64,000 nucleotides of DNA from Melioribacter sp. (GCA_020723965.1 DYHW01000002.1:581731-645730); one strand, 5' to 3'. Counted from the first letter of the stretch, positions 1 through 9,871 are shown. Translations and numbers: made by a program. Notes: a model not told the origin generated them from the sequence alone.

Positions 1-364
1 CTGTATAGAACTGGTCTTCTTTGGCATTACTGTATGGATGAATTTTTCTGTAGCGTGCTTTGATAAGTCCGTTAGAATCGAAATGAACGAGCGAATTGTA
101 AATCTCTTTTTTATCTCGTTCTATTATTCCAGCAAAAATATTTGTTTTCAATTTTTCAGAAAGATTCATAAAATATTTTGTACCGGTTCCGTCAATTTCT
201 TCGGCATATTTTTCTGCGTTCATTGTGAAGCCTGTCAATGTCATTTCAGGAAAGACGAGCAAATCGAATTTTGATTTCGATGAAGCAATAAATTGCTCGA
301 TTTTCAAAATGTTATCCTCAATATTTTCCCAAACAACCGAGTATTGAAATAAGCCAAGTTTCAT
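1..364 (-). CDS. Nitrilase-superfamily C-N hydrolase, 3' part missing
   Basis: The reading frame starts at ATG 364 and runs off the left edge, so only about the first 121 residues are present. It begins MKLGLFQYSVVWEN and carries FPEMTLTGFTMN, which holds the catalytic Glu region of the carbon-nitrogen hydrolase fold. The second family region, with Lys in the form ARYRKIHPYSN, follows near residue 110. The catalytic Cys lies outside the window. The sequence resembles omega-amidase/YafV-type amidohydrolases, which deamidate alpha-keto acid amides, but the exact substrate cannot be told from this fragment. It is divergent from nnr, with about 260 bases between them. Confidence 0.85.
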   Translation of the reverse strand, partial: MKLGLFQYSVVWENIEDNILKIEQFIASSKSKFDLLVFPEMTLTGFTMNAEKYAEEIDGTGTKYFMNLSEKLKTNIFAGIIERDKKEIYNSLVHFDSNGLIKARYRKIHPYSNAKEDQFYT

Positions 365-625
365 TTGTTGCTCAATTATTTATAGCAAAATAGATAAATT
401 AACTAATACTTAAAAAAATTGATCTATCTAACAAGTTTTGCAAAATTGTAAGTTATAATTATAGAATATTCTTCACCACTTTCTTTAATTGTATTATGAA
501 TTAACAATCCTAAGCTTTATTTGCTCTGCTAAAGATAATGTATGATTCGATGCTCCAATAAACATGAGTTCCATTTCAACTATCAAAATTCTTTCTTATT
601 TTAAACCAAGAAATTTTTTTAAAAG
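365..625. other. Intergenic, divergent promoter region
   Basis: AT-rich stretch between the divergent nitrilase-like gene and nnr. It presumably holds both promoters, but I see no convincing -35/-10 pair, hairpin or repeat. Confidence 0.4.
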
Positions 626-2191
626 ATGATACCACTTTACACGTCGCAGCAAATTCGTGAAGCAGATAACTTTGCAATCAACACTCTCGGTATTCCTAGC
701 ATTGTTTTAATGGAGAACGCTGCCAGAAGTCTTTTTGCAGAAATTATGCTATATGTTTCCGGTTCACATGAAAATAAAAATGTGGGCATAGTTTGTGGAA
801 AAGGGAACAACGGTGGTGATGGATTAGCGCTTGCACGTCATTTTATAATCAATGAATACTTTGTAAAAATAATTTCACTTGGCCGTGAAGAAGAATTGAA
901 AGGGGATGCGCTAACAAATTTCAGAATTACAAAAAATTTGACAGCCGAATACCCGTCATCTAAAATCTCTATTTATGAGAGCGTGAAGGATTTAACTTCT
1001 TTTGAAGATTGCTTTCTGATAATTGATGCGATGTTAGGAACAGGAAGCCGCGGCAATTTAACAGAACCGTATAAAGAAATTGTTGAAAGACTTAATCAAC
1101 TTAATGCATACAAAGTTGCTGTTGATCTTCCTACTGGATTGGACCTTGAGAATGCAAGCGGGGAAGTCGTCTTTAATGCTGATCTAACCGTAACTCTTTC
1201 TGAATTCAAAACCGGATTGTTTTACGGAAAAGGTTATTTGAATTGTGGAAAAATTGAAAAAGGAACTATTGGAATTGGCAGCGAATACTTTAAGAAACTT
1301 GCAATCTCAGATTATTTGATAGAGCCAGAAGATGCTTACTATGGATTACCAGAAAAAAACTTAGACTTACATAAATATTCTGCAGGAAAAGTTTTTGTAA
1401 TAGCAGGAAGCGGACATCTTCCCGGTGCATCCTTCTTAACTGCAAATGCAGTATTAAGGAGCGGTGCCGGCGCCTCTGTTCTTGCTTTTCCAAAATCAAT
1501 TAAGACTTTAGCGCAACAAATGTTAGACAGTGCGACAGTCTTAGCATACGAGGATGAAGGGAAAGAATTTTTAAGCGTTGCCAATATTAAAGAACTTGAA
1601 GAGAAAATAAATTGGGCAAATGTTATTGCTATTGGGCCAGGCCTCGGAAGAGAAGAAGCAACAAAAAATGCGGTAGCCGATATTCTACGTACTCATAAAA
1701 ATAAAAAGTTTGTAATTGACGCTGATGGAATATTTGCGCTTAGTGGACAAGAATACAAAAAGCTCAACTTGAAAGGGAAGGTGTTAACTCCTCATCACAA
1801 AGAGTTTGCCGATCTAATCGAAATTGGATTGGACGAATTAGAAAATAATCTGTTGGAACGAGGAAAGAATTTTTCAACAGAAAATGGTTGTTACTTAGTA
1901 TTAAAAGGCGCGCCAACAATAATTTTCAACCCGAGTGGAGAAGCGTTTATTAACAGTGCGGGTAACCCAGGTTTAGCTAAGTTTGGAAGCGGTGATGTCT
2001 TGACTGGAATGATTGCTGGTTTCCTTGCGCAATCAGAAGATTTAGAAGATGCTTTGATTAGCGCAGTTTATATTCACAGTTTAGCCGCCGATCTTCTGCT
2101 TGAAGAGAAAACCGAGTATGGTTATACATCAGAGGACTTAATTGAAGAAATACCAAATGCCATCAAATTCATTCTCAAATCGTTTATATAA
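626..2191 (+). CDS. nnr: Bifunctional NAD(P)H-hydrate epimerase / ADP-dependent dehydratase
   Basis: A metabolite-repair enzyme: the N-terminal YjeF domain epimerises hydrated NAD(P)H and the C-terminal ribokinase-like domain dehydrates the S form using ADP. The 521-residue length fits the two-domain bacterial form. The N-terminal half shows GKGNNGGDGLALARH near residue 60 and a dinucleotide-fold region ending in VDLPTGLD. The C-terminal half shows VLTPHHKEFADL and NPGLAKFGSGDVLTGM, the nucleotide-binding GxGDxLTG signature. The ATG at 626 gives the expected N-terminus (MIPLYTSQQIREAD). It overlaps the next gene by 50 bases. Confidence 0.96.
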   Translation: MIPLYTSQQIREADNFAINTLGIPSIVLMENAARSLFAEIMLYVSGSHENKNVGIVCGKGNNGGDGLALARHFIINEYFVKIISLGREEELKGDALTNFRITKNLTAEYPSSKISIYESVKDLTSFEDCFLIIDAMLGTGSRGNLTEPYKEIVERLNQLNAYKVAVDLPTGLDLENASGEVVFNADLTVTLSEFKTGLFYGKGYLNCGKIEKGTIGIGSEYFKKLAISDYLIEPEDAYYGLPEKNLDLHKYSAGKVFVIAGSGHLPGASFLTANAVLRSGAGASVLAFPKSIKTLAQQMLDSATVLAYEDEGKEFLSVANIKELEEKINWANVIAIGPGLGREEATKNAVADILRTHKNKKFVIDADGIFALSGQEYKKLNLKGKVLTPHHKEFADLIEIGLDELENNLLERGKNFSTENGCYLVLKGAPTIIFNPSGEAFINSAGNPGLAKFGSGDVLTGMIAGFLAQSEDLEDALISAVYIHSLAADLLLEEKTEYGYTSEDLIEEIPNAIKFILKSFI

Positions 2192-2600
2192 TATTCTTAG
2201 CGCAAATATATTTTCATTAGTGTATATTCCTTTAATACTTTATTGGTTCACCCTTTTTGTTTTCACCACCATTCCCACTAATGAAATGCCTCAATTTTTT
2301 AATGCGCAGGATAAGTTAGAGCATTTTCTTGCTTACTTTTTTTTGACTTTATTGTTAACTCTTGCAATTCACTTCCAAAGTAAATTTAGACAACTTTCAG
2401 GAAGACCTTTTATTACAGCAGTGATCCTAATTTTTATTTATGCTACGGCTGATGAATTACACCAATTATTTATCCCCGGCAGATTTTGTGATCTTTATGA
2501 TTGGCTAGCCGATATTTTAGGCGGCATGATAGGGATTGGAACTATCTATTTATTTCTAAAAAAGAGGGTTAGCGTTGGGGCAGAAATTATTTCTCAATAA
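2142..2600 (+). CDS. VanZ-like membrane protein
   Basis: A 152-residue integral membrane protein with about four hydrophobic segments. It carries the VanZ family signatures DKLEHFLAYFF and a DELHQLFIPGR ... DWLADILGG stretch. VanZ-like proteins are widespread; a few affect teicoplanin resistance or the envelope, and most have no known role. The start is uncertain. TTG 2142 has AGAGG six bases upstream (2131-2135), and ATG 2157 is the next in-frame choice. Either start lies inside the 3' end of nnr, which suggests cotranscription. Confidence 0.85.
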   Translation: MKKYQMPSNSFSNRLYNILSANIFSLVYIPLILYWFTLFVFTTIPTNEMPQFFNAQDKLEHFLAYFFLTLLLTLAIHFQSKFRQLSGRPFITAVILIFIYATADELHQLFIPGRFCDLYDWLADILGGMIGIGTIYLFLKKRVSVGAEIISQ

Positions 2601-2706
2601 ATCTTGGAACATGCGCAATAATTTTTTTGTAAAAAATTCAGTTGATTGACATTCCACACAGTATTTTTTAAGTTAACGACCGCAAAATGAGGAGTTGGAG
2701 GAAAAA

Positions 2707-3363
2707 GTGGCACTAAAGAAAAATCCCAAAGTCGATTTGAAACGCAAATATCAAAGAGTTCTTGAGACAAGCATAATAATTTCTCTTGCAATTGTGATAC
2801 TTGCATTTAAGTACTTTCCTGATTTTCAGGATAAAGGTAAATTATTAGAATCAACGCAAGAGTTAGTAAATGTTGAAGACGTAGTTCAGACAAAGCAGGA
2901 GAGCGCTCCTCCGCCACCGCCTAAACCTGCAATTCCAATCGAAGCGCCTTCGGATAACGTTCTGGAAGATATTGAAATTAGCGATTCAGAACTTAATATA
3001 AATGAACAAGTTGCTGCGCCTCCGCCGCCTAAGCAGGAAGTTAAAGAAGAAGATGATGAAGCTGTATTTTTTGTTGCTGTTGAAGAATTACCAGAACCTA
3101 TTGGTGGTATTGAGGCAATTCAGAGAAAAATTGTTTATCCTGAAATTGCAAAACGTGCTGGTGTGCAAGGAAGAGTCTTGGTTAAAGCTTTTGTTGATGA
3201 GACTGGAACACCAAGGAAAGCTGAAGTTATTAAAGGAATTGGAGCAGGCTGCGACGAAGCTGCAGTCCAGGCAGTTATGCAGACTCAATTTAAACCCGGT
3301 AAACAAAGAGGAAAGAACGTTAAAGTGCAGGTTTCCATTCCAATTATCTTCAAGCTGCAATAA
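2707..3363 (+). CDS. tonB: Energy transducer TonB
   Basis: An inner-membrane protein that passes proton-motive energy to outer-membrane TonB-dependent receptors. A transmembrane segment lies at about residues 20-42. It is followed by two proline-rich stretches (PPPPPKP, then APPPPKQ) and a C-terminal TonB domain of about 80 residues with YPEIAKRAGVQGRVLVKAFV and a final IPIIFKL. I chose GTG 2707 because GGAGG (2697-2701) sits five bases ahead of it; TTG 2695 in the same frame has no properly spaced ribosome site. No ExbB/ExbD is next to it. A terminator follows directly. Confidence 0.93.
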   Translation: MALKKNPKVDLKRKYQRVLETSIIISLAIVILAFKYFPDFQDKGKLLESTQELVNVEDVVQTKQESAPPPPPKPAIPIEAPSDNVLEDIEISDSELNINEQVAAPPPPKQEVKEEDDEAVFFVAVEELPEPIGGIEAIQRKIVYPEIAKRAGVQGRVLVKAFVDETGTPRKAEVIKGIGAGCDEAAVQAVMQTQFKPGKQRGKNVKVQVSIPIIFKLQ

Positions 3364-3370
3364 ATTTTGA

Positions 3371-3398
3371 AGAGGCGCTTAATGCGCCTCTTTTTTTT
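3371..3398 (+). terminator. Intrinsic terminator after tonB
   Basis: Arms agaggcgc and gcgcctct form an 8-bp stem with a short loop, followed by eight T. It lies eight bases after the tonB stop codon. Confidence 0.92.
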
Positions 3399-3693
3399 GT
3401 CTTCTAATTAAAGTTCTTGACCGCCTCTTATATTTTTACTCCGCTTATCTCTTCAAATCTCTTTATATTTAATTTCCAGAAAGTTGTAAATAAGTAAAAC
3501 TGCGTTCTTACATCCTTCAATTCAGTGAATTAGGTTTAGAATATTATTTTATTCACATTCGGATTAGAGAATATTTTTTCAAAAGGATTTGTAAAGCAAA
3601 AAGCAAGAACAAACTAATACGGTTTAACTTCTGTAAAGATCAGTTAGTAAATGTTCTTTGGAACATTCAATAAAATGAATTAAAAGAAAATAA

Positions 3694-4488
3694 ATGAGCG
3701 CAATCGCAATAAAAGATTTGAAATTCTACTACTCGCATTTCCAATCTTCCTTTTCACTTGAAATCCTAAATTGGAAAATTGAAGAAGGAGAGTTTGTAAG
3801 TTTGATTGGTCCAAATGGCTGCGGCAAGTCTACACTTTTAAGGCTGATCGTAAATTTACTAAAACCGAACTACGGCGAAATAGAAATCTTTGATAAAAAG
3901 CATCATAATATAAAACTAAAAGATTTTGCTAAAGTTGTGGCATTTGTGCCACAATCTAATTTCTCGGTTTTCCATTTTTCGGTTTATGAAATTGTAATGA
4001 TGGGGAGAAATCCTTATTTGAATCTGCTTGGTTTTGACAATGTGATAGATAGAGAAATTGTAGAAGAAGCTTTGTCAATAATGGAAATAGAACATCTTAA
4101 ATCAAAAGGAATAAATGAAATTTCGGGCGGTGAAGCGCAAAGAGTGTTTATTGCACGCGCCTTAGCGCAGAAAGCAAAAATTCTTTTGCTCGATGAACCG
4201 AATGCGCATCTCGACATCGAACATCAAATACAAATCTTTAATCTGCTCAAGAAGTTGAACCAAGAGAAAAAATTAACTGTTGTTTCTGTTTCGCATGATT
4301 TGAACCTTGTTGGTGTTTATTCAGAACGGATAACAATAATGGAGCAAGGTAGAATTAAAATAGATGGAAACAGTAAAATTGTTCTTACAGAAAATAACAT
4401 TAAAAATGTTTTTAACGTTGAATCGTCAATATTTCGTTCTGAGAAAACCGCCTCTGTTAACATTTTAATTAACCCAATAAATTTCTAA
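3694..4488 (+). CDS. ABC transporter ATP-binding protein, FecE/BtuD type
   Basis: A 264-residue ATPase subunit. It shows Walker A GPNGCGKST near residue 40, a Q-loop (VPQSN), signature ISGGEAQR, Walker B ILLLDEP and the H-loop SHD. The family powers uptake of ferric siderophore, haem or cobalamin through a permease and a binding protein. Neither partner is adjacent, so this is an orphan ATPase here; its partners may be elsewhere. The C-terminal 40 residues match the family less clearly. The next gene starts 12 bases downstream. Confidence 0.88.
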   Translation: MSAIAIKDLKFYYSHFQSSFSLEILNWKIEEGEFVSLIGPNGCGKSTLLRLIVNLLKPNYGEIEIFDKKHHNIKLKDFAKVVAFVPQSNFSVFHFSVYEIVMMGRNPYLNLLGFDNVIDREIVEEALSIMEIEHLKSKGINEISGGEAQRVFIARALAQKAKILLLDEPNAHLDIEHQIQIFNLLKKLNQEKKLTVVSVSHDLNLVGVYSERITIMEQGRIKIDGNSKIVLTENNIKNVFNVESSIFRSEKTASVNILINPINF

Positions 4489-4500
4489 GCGCAATTTTAA

Positions 4501-5526
4501 GTGAAACCACGACTACAAAACAATAATACGATTTTAGCAGCCGCTCTTTTGGGAGTGCTTTATTTTATAATGCTCGCTTTCTTAAAATATTATTTGAATG
4601 ATCTTTCCATACAAGAATACCGCTTTGATTACATAGGCAACGTTCTAAATATTTTAATCAGCGGTTTGTTTATTGCGTCTTGTATAGTTTATGCATTCAG
4701 TAGAAATGCTCCAGATAAAAATAAGATTAGAATACTTCTTGCATTACAATCAATATCGGGTTTGTTGTTAATTTTTATTTTGTTTATTTCCATATTTAAC
4801 CTAATCGATTCTGGACGGTTTCTTTTCAATTTTCCCGTTAAAAAAGTTTATACCGGCTTTCTTTTTATAATAAGTATGTTGCTACAAATTTATTCTATGT
4901 TGTACGTAATTGGTTTTTTTCTGGGAGCGGAAACATTTTATGAATTGAGAACGTTGCTAAGAACAGTTGCGGTTATTTTTATTCTTCTGATATTCTCTCT
5001 TTTTTATGTTTGGAACGTGAAAGCATATTCATATTCGAGAATAGAAAATCATTCATTCGAATTTGGCTGCATTCCGGGCGCGGCTGTTTGGAAAAAAGGC
5101 GTACCAAGCCCAATCTTTGAAGGAAGAATCCGCAAGGCGTTAGAACTTTATCGCATCGGCGCTATCAAGAAGATCATATTAACTGGCGGGCATGCCCCCG
5201 GCGAGATTGCCGAAGCTGAAGCCGCTAATAAATATCTTATTAACCTTGGCGTTCCACAAAGAAGTATTTTAACAGAAACTAGTTCTTCAACCACAACTGA
5301 ACAAGTAAAATATATTCGCACAAAGTTTTTTCAGTACCTTACTAAAGATTCTGTACTGATTATTTCTGATGGGTTTCATTTATCCCGGGTAATTCAGATA
5401 TCAAAATTTTTTAAAGTAAATGCTGTAGGAGTATCTTCAGACTATTTGCTCTCTTTCGAGAAATCTATATTCTATAGAGCGCGCGAAAGCGTTGCTTTAC
5501 TTTTATTCTGGTTTTTTGCTATTTAA
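4501..5526 (+). CDS. DUF218 (YdcF/SanA-like) membrane protein
   Basis: The first half of this 341-residue protein holds about six hydrophobic segments. The second half is a DUF218 domain, with GCIPGAAVW, the ILTGG loop, TETSSSTTTEQV and ISDGFHLSR as conserved blocks. Relatives such as ElyC and SanA affect cell-envelope integrity, but the chemistry is not established. The GTG at 4501 puts two basic residues before the first membrane segment, as expected for an inner-membrane protein. The ribosome site is weak. It probably shares a transcript with the ABC ATPase. Confidence 0.82.
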   Translation: MKPRLQNNNTILAAALLGVLYFIMLAFLKYYLNDLSIQEYRFDYIGNVLNILISGLFIASCIVYAFSRNAPDKNKIRILLALQSISGLLLIFILFISIFNLIDSGRFLFNFPVKKVYTGFLFIISMLLQIYSMLYVIGFFLGAETFYELRTLLRTVAVIFILLIFSLFYVWNVKAYSYSRIENHSFEFGCIPGAAVWKKGVPSPIFEGRIRKALELYRIGAIKKIILTGGHAPGEIAEAEAANKYLINLGVPQRSILTETSSSTTTEQVKYIRTKFFQYLTKDSVLIISDGFHLSRVIQISKFFKVNAVGVSSDYLLSFEKSIFYRARESVALLLFWFFAI

Positions 5527-5560
5527 TTATTGTTAACACAAAAAATTATTGGGAGTATTT

Positions 5561-6673
5561 ATGGAACAATTAGAAATGATGGAAAAATATGGACACGAAC
5601 AAGTAGTTTTTTGTTCTAATGTAGAGTCTGGTTTGAGAGCTATTATTGCTATACACGACACTACTTTAGGACCTGCCCTTGGCGGAACGAGAATGTGGAA
5701 TTATCAATCTGCCGGTCTAGCATTAAACGATGTTTTAAGATTATCGAGGGGAATGACTTACAAAGCCGCCGTTGCTGGACTGAATCTTGGCGGTGGTAAA
5801 GCCGTTATTATTGGAGACTCAGCTACTCAAAAAAATGAATCGCTTTTTAGAACTTTTGGAAAATTTGTTGATGGACTTGGAGGCAGATATATTACGGCTG
5901 AAGATGTAGGGACCGATGTTAGCGATATGGAATTTGTTCGTATGGAAACGAAATATGTTACCGGAATTTCAAAAGCGCTCGGCGGTTCTGGCGACCCCTC
6001 TCCTGTTACTGCTTATGGTGTTTATGTTGGAATGAAAGCGTGTGCAAAAGAACGCTGGGGAAGCGATTCTTTACGCGGTAAAAAAATTGCAGTTCAAGGC
6101 GCAGGGCAGGTTGCTCGTTATCTCTGCGAGCATCTTTACAGCGAAGGAGCAGAAATATTTATTACTGATATTGTGGATGATAAGATTAAACGAGTTTTGG
6201 AAACGGTCAAAGCGCATGTCATTAAACCGGAAGAAATCTATGGTATTGATGCAGATATTTTTTCGCCGAATGCTCTCGGCGCTATTATAAACGACAAAAC
6301 ATTACCTAAGTTCAAGTGTGAAATCATTGCCGGCGGCGCTAATAATCAGCTGGAAGATGAGGATAAGCATGGTAAAATTTTAGTTGATAAAGGAATTCTT
6401 TATGCGCCAGATTATGTTATAAATGCTGGCGGCTTAATAAACGTTGCTAATGAAATTGAAGGGTACAGGCAAGACCGAGCAATGAAACAGGCAGAAGGAA
6501 TTTATGAAATAGTAAAAAAAATATTTGAGATTTCGAAAGAACAGAATATTCCAACGCACGTAGCTTCTAATAAGTTAGCAGAAGAACGCCTTGCAAAAAT
6601 TGGAAGCATTAGAAAAATATACTCGGCTCATTCAACAACTTACGGAAGAATTGGAGAAATAATGCAGAAATAG
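5561..6673 (+). CDS. ldh: Leucine dehydrogenase (Glu/Leu/Phe/Val family)
   Basis: Catalyses reversible NAD-dependent oxidative deamination of leucine and other branched-chain amino acids to 2-keto acids. The 370-residue length is typical. It shows GMTYKAAVAGLNLGGGKAV, with the catalytic Lys and glycine-rich substrate loop; GRYITAEDVGTDV; GSGDPSPVTAYGV; and a Rossmann site at VQGAGQVARYL. The start is ATG 5561, preceded by GGGAG (5551-5555) at good spacing; the TTG twelve bases upstream is in frame but less likely. A glutamate dehydrogenase of the same superfamily lies at 42.4 kb. Confidence 0.94.
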   Translation: MEQLEMMEKYGHEQVVFCSNVESGLRAIIAIHDTTLGPALGGTRMWNYQSAGLALNDVLRLSRGMTYKAAVAGLNLGGGKAVIIGDSATQKNESLFRTFGKFVDGLGGRYITAEDVGTDVSDMEFVRMETKYVTGISKALGGSGDPSPVTAYGVYVGMKACAKERWGSDSLRGKKIAVQGAGQVARYLCEHLYSEGAEIFITDIVDDKIKRVLETVKAHVIKPEEIYGIDADIFSPNALGAIINDKTLPKFKCEIIAGGANNQLEDEDKHGKILVDKGILYAPDYVINAGGLINVANEIEGYRQDRAMKQAEGIYEIVKKIFEISKEQNIPTHVASNKLAEERLAKIGSIRKIYSAHSTTYGRIGEIMQK

Positions 6674-6795
6674 TTTAAAGATTTGTCCCTGCGTTATTTT
6701 TGCCTCTACAGGTGAATTTTATGTGGGCGTATAAAGTTTCTTTTTAGTTAACATCATTTTACATTCAGCACCCAATTTTTTTGATTATTAGCGAT

Positions 6796-7275
6796 ATGAA
6801 AAAAACAAATAGAAGATTGCTGCGAGAAAAAGCTTTACAAGTTTTATATGCTTATGAAATTAACGGAGAAGGACTAACCTATCTGATGAACGAAGTTCTA
6901 TCCGATCTTACTTCGGAATATGACCGTGAATTTGCTGAGCAGTTGGTTAACAAAGTTGTAGCTAACAAAAAATTTCTTGATGAACAGATTCGTCTTCGAG
7001 TTGCAAATTGGGAAATTGGGAGAATAGCATTGATTGATAGAATCTTGCTTCGCGTTGCAATTGCTGAGATTTATTTCTTCCCGGATATTCCACCAAAAGT
7101 TTCTATTAACGAAGTAATTGAAATAGCCAAGATCTATTCTACTAATAACAGCGGTAAATTTATTAACGGAATATTAGACGCGATTTTATCTGAGCTTAAA
7201 CGGAGCGGTATGCTAAATAAAACCGGCAGAGGACTGATTGATGAATCTATTCCCAGGGTCCCAAATGCGGATTAA
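6796..7275 (+). CDS. nusB: Transcription antitermination factor NusB
   Basis: A small all-helical RNA-binding protein that pairs with NusE (S10) at boxA to form antitermination complexes on rRNA operons. The 159 residues begin MKKTNRRLLREKALQVLYAY and contain DRILLRVAIAEI and PPKVSINEVIEIAK, then the late FINGILDAI helix, all typical of NusB. ATG 6796 is preferred over TTG 6781 because it gives the usual basic N-terminus. The following MFS gene overlaps its 3' end. Confidence 0.94.
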   Translation: MKKTNRRLLREKALQVLYAYEINGEGLTYLMNEVLSDLTSEYDREFAEQLVNKVVANKKFLDEQIRLRVANWEIGRIALIDRILLRVAIAEIYFFPDIPPKVSINEVIEIAKIYSTNNSGKFINGILDAILSELKRSGMLNKTGRGLIDESIPRVPNAD

Positions 7276-8542
7276 AGAGAACAGTAAATTCCATATTTTT
7301 ATTTGGACTCTCTTTGACTTTGCAAATACTTCTTATTCTATTGTAGTTGTAACTTTTCTTTACGCAGTATATTTCAAACAAACTGTTGTTGGCGGTCAAC
7401 CGGTTGGCGATTTATACTGGAGCATCGGAACAAGTCTTTCGATGCTTATCACTGCTTTTATCTCACCTGTACTCGGCGCTATTGCAGATCATTCTGCAGG
7501 GAAAAAAAGATTCCTTCTTTTATTTACTCTTTCATGCATTATAGCAACTGCGCTTCTCTATTTTGTAAATGAAGGCAATGTCTTGTTAGGGCTAATATTA
7601 TTCGTAATTGCTAATGTAGGATTCGAAGCCGGATTAGTTTTTTATGATTCATTTCTACCGGAAATAACAACTCCTAAAAATTATGGAAGAGTTAGCGGTT
7701 ACGGATTTGCTATGGGTTATCTTGGTTCATTAACAACACTTGCGCTTGTCTATCCTTTTATTTCGAGGGAAATGATTAAAGAAACTTTTCCTCTCTCTGC
7801 GTTAGTGTTTCTGATCTTTTCTCTTCCTCTCTTTTTTTTGCTGAAAGATACTCGTAAAGAAAAATATTCAAATGAATCCTTTTTTAAGATTGGATTTTCA
7901 CGTGTCTATAATACAATAACAAACCTTAGGAACTACAAAAATCTTTCTCTCTTTCTTCTCTCCTTTTTCTTTTACATTGAAGGCGTTAACACAGTGATCT
8001 ATTTTTCGGGCAATTATGCCAGCACAACTCTTCATTTTTCTCTTGAAGAATTGATCATATTTTTCATCATCGTGCAAACTACTGCAATTCTCGGGTCTCT
8101 TCTTTTTGGCTTTATTGCCGATTCAACAGGCCAAAAAAGAGCGCTGGTGATTTCGATCATTATTTGGATTTTTACAATTTTAGTTGCTTATTTAACGAGC
8201 GACCCGAATAGTTCGCTAATGATATTTCTTAGCAAATTCTTCGATACAGATTCTAAAACAGCCGGGCGGTATAGTTTTTATTTTGTTGGACTGCTCGCAG
8301 GAAGCGTGATGGGCGCTACTCAATCTACAAGCAGAAGTCTGATGTCAAAACTAACGCCGTTCGAAAAGAAGACAGAATTTTTTGGATTCTATTCTTTCTT
8401 TGGAAAAAGTTCTGCAATACTTGGTCCTTTAGTTTTTGGATTCGTTAGTTATATTTCGGGCGAGCAAAGATTAGCTATTCTTACAATCAGTATCTTTTTT
8501 ATAATAGGGCTGGTAATTCTGAATTTTGTAAAGGATGAGTAA
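7241..8542 (+). CDS. MFS transporter, UMF1/Atg22-like
   Basis: A membrane carrier of about 434 residues with roughly twelve hydrophobic segments. The N-terminal block FIWTLFDFANTSYSIVV and the paired loops around GAIADHSAGKKR and GFIADSTGQKRA are typical of the UMF1 group related to yeast vacuolar effluxer Atg22. Transport substrates of the bacterial members are unknown. ATG 7241 has AGAGG (7228-7232) eight bases upstream; ATG 7265 is an alternative. Either start places the beginning of the gene inside the end of nusB, so the two are probably translationally coupled. Confidence 0.88.
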   Translation: MNLFPGSQMRIKENSKFHIFIWTLFDFANTSYSIVVVTFLYAVYFKQTVVGGQPVGDLYWSIGTSLSMLITAFISPVLGAIADHSAGKKRFLLLFTLSCIIATALLYFVNEGNVLLGLILFVIANVGFEAGLVFYDSFLPEITTPKNYGRVSGYGFAMGYLGSLTTLALVYPFISREMIKETFPLSALVFLIFSLPLFFLLKDTRKEKYSNESFFKIGFSRVYNTITNLRNYKNLSLFLLSFFFYIEGVNTVIYFSGNYASTTLHFSLEELIIFFIIVQTTAILGSLLFGFIADSTGQKRALVISIIIWIFTILVAYLTSDPNSSLMIFLSKFFDTDSKTAGRYSFYFVGLLAGSVMGATQSTSRSLMSKLTPFEKKTEFFGFYSFFGKSSAILGPLVFGFVSYISGEQRLAILTISIFFIIGLVILNFVKDE

Positions 8543-8563
8543 AATATTGAGATCATTTTTTGT

Positions 8564-9274
8564 TCAGAATTTTTTTTTGAGCAGACTCATTTTAATAGAG
8601 AAATAAATTATTCCGATAGATAAAGCCAGCCAAAACATCCCTATCCAAACCTCATTTATTCCGGTAATGTTTGCTAAAACTGCAGCATCATTCATTTTGT
8701 TTTCGAAAGAGAGAATATCACTCTTAATATCGAATAAAACGTAGAAACAACTAATCGTTCCAACTGCCAGCAATGAAAGAGAAACGAAGCTATTATTAAG
8801 ATAGAATGAAGAAGCCGTTGTTAAAATGATAACAATAAATGATAAAGCAATAAATAAATCGTTCGGATTAGAATTAGCCAATGAAATTAAAATAATTGCT
8901 GCAATCGAACGAATGATCCACTTCCCAGGTTTTTGCTGATTAGCCGAATAAAAAAACAATGCTCCAAAAATTAAACTACCCAAATATCCGGCTGAAGCGA
9001 TCAAAAAAGCATTCCCTCCTTCAGATATGGCTTTGCCGCTTAAATCATATCCTATACTCGTTTCAATTACTTCTCCGCCGGTTATAATTGCTACAAACGC
9101 ATGGCTAAGTTCGTGCAGTAAAACAACAAAGAGTTTTATTGGATAAACGAGGTAAGTATCCCAAAGTAAAAAACTGAGTATCGATATCGTACTGATAAAT
9201 AAATACTTGAAATAAGCAGTAGTAAAAATATTTTTTTTTGGCATAATAAGTATAAGAGACTTGTGTTTAACCAT
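8564..9274 (-). CDS. M50-like membrane metallopeptidase
   Basis: An integral membrane protein of up to 236 residues with a zinc-site motif LHELSHAF near residue 54, in the second hydrophobic segment. That placement and the compact hydrophobic body match the peptidase M50B-like family. No second metal-ligand motif of the classical NPDG type is obvious, so activity is inferred. ATG 9274 has no clear ribosome site; ATG 9244 (MPKKN) is an alternative start. The gene converges on the MFS gene with about 20 bases between the stops. Confidence 0.75.
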   Translation of the reverse strand: MVKHKSLILIMPKKNIFTTAYFKYLFISTISILSFLLWDTYLVYPIKLFVVLLHELSHAFVAIITGGEVIETSIGYDLSGKAISEGGNAFLIASAGYLGSLIFGALFFYSANQQKPGKWIIRSIAAIILISLANSNPNDLFIALSFIVIILTTASSFYLNNSFVSLSLLAVGTISCFYVLFDIKSDILSFENKMNDAAVLANITGINEVWIGMFWLALSIGIIYFSIKMSLLKKKF

Positions 9275-9424
9275 AAAGGAAGTCTCTATAAAGATGTTAA
9301 TGAAAAATAATTAAAAAATTCTTGATTAAAAGTTGGAGCGGTAATAATTTTGTTATGCAACTGAATTCATTTGTGATGTTGATACTGTAAATTACAATTG
9401 AATAATAATCCAATATTGTTAGAT

Positions 9425-9497
9425 GCGGGCGTAACTCAGTTGGTAGAGTAGTAGCTTCCCAAGCTAAATGTCGCGGGTTCAAGTCCCGTCGCCCGCT
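9425..9497 (+). tRNA. tRNA-Gly (CCC)
   Basis: A 73-base cloverleaf. The acceptor arms gcgggcg and cgcccgc pair, the D-arm is actc...gagt, the anticodon loop ttcccaa gives CCC, and the T-arm is cgggttcaagtcccg. The outermost anticodon-stem pair is a G-A mismatch. CCA is not encoded. Confidence 0.93.
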
Positions 9498-9871
9498 CTG
9501 AAAATTTTCGAATCTTATCGATTCTTTACTCCAAATACTCAATTATTGGTGTGCAAATTTTATAAAACTATATTGATTTTGTAATACGGGGCTAAGTTTG
9601 TAAAATGTGATGTAGTTGTTGTTCCAGTTCCATTTTAAGATTTGACTATTGCAAAAGACTTTCTGCTTTAGTAATTGCAACTTTGGGAAGTGATGATATC
9701 AATCTTTGCTAAATTACTAGTAATGCAATGAAAGGTTCTTATGCAGCGCCAGTGATTTTTCATATGGAAGTCTAAATCAAACCAAGTAATGCAAGACCAA
9801 ATTGTTTTTTAACTGCAGATAGTAATTTTGTTTATAAGAGCTCGTAACCGTACGGTATTATGTTGCACAAG
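9498..9871. other. Intergenic, no feature recognised
   Basis: About 370 AT-rich bases between tRNA-Gly and the end of the small membrane gene. Frames are broken by frequent stops. I see no convincing gene, repeat or terminator. Confidence 0.5.

Noticed and set aside
9297..9542. 81-codon frame antisense to tRNA-Gly
   Set aside because: It overlaps the tRNA and has no family pattern or ribosome site.
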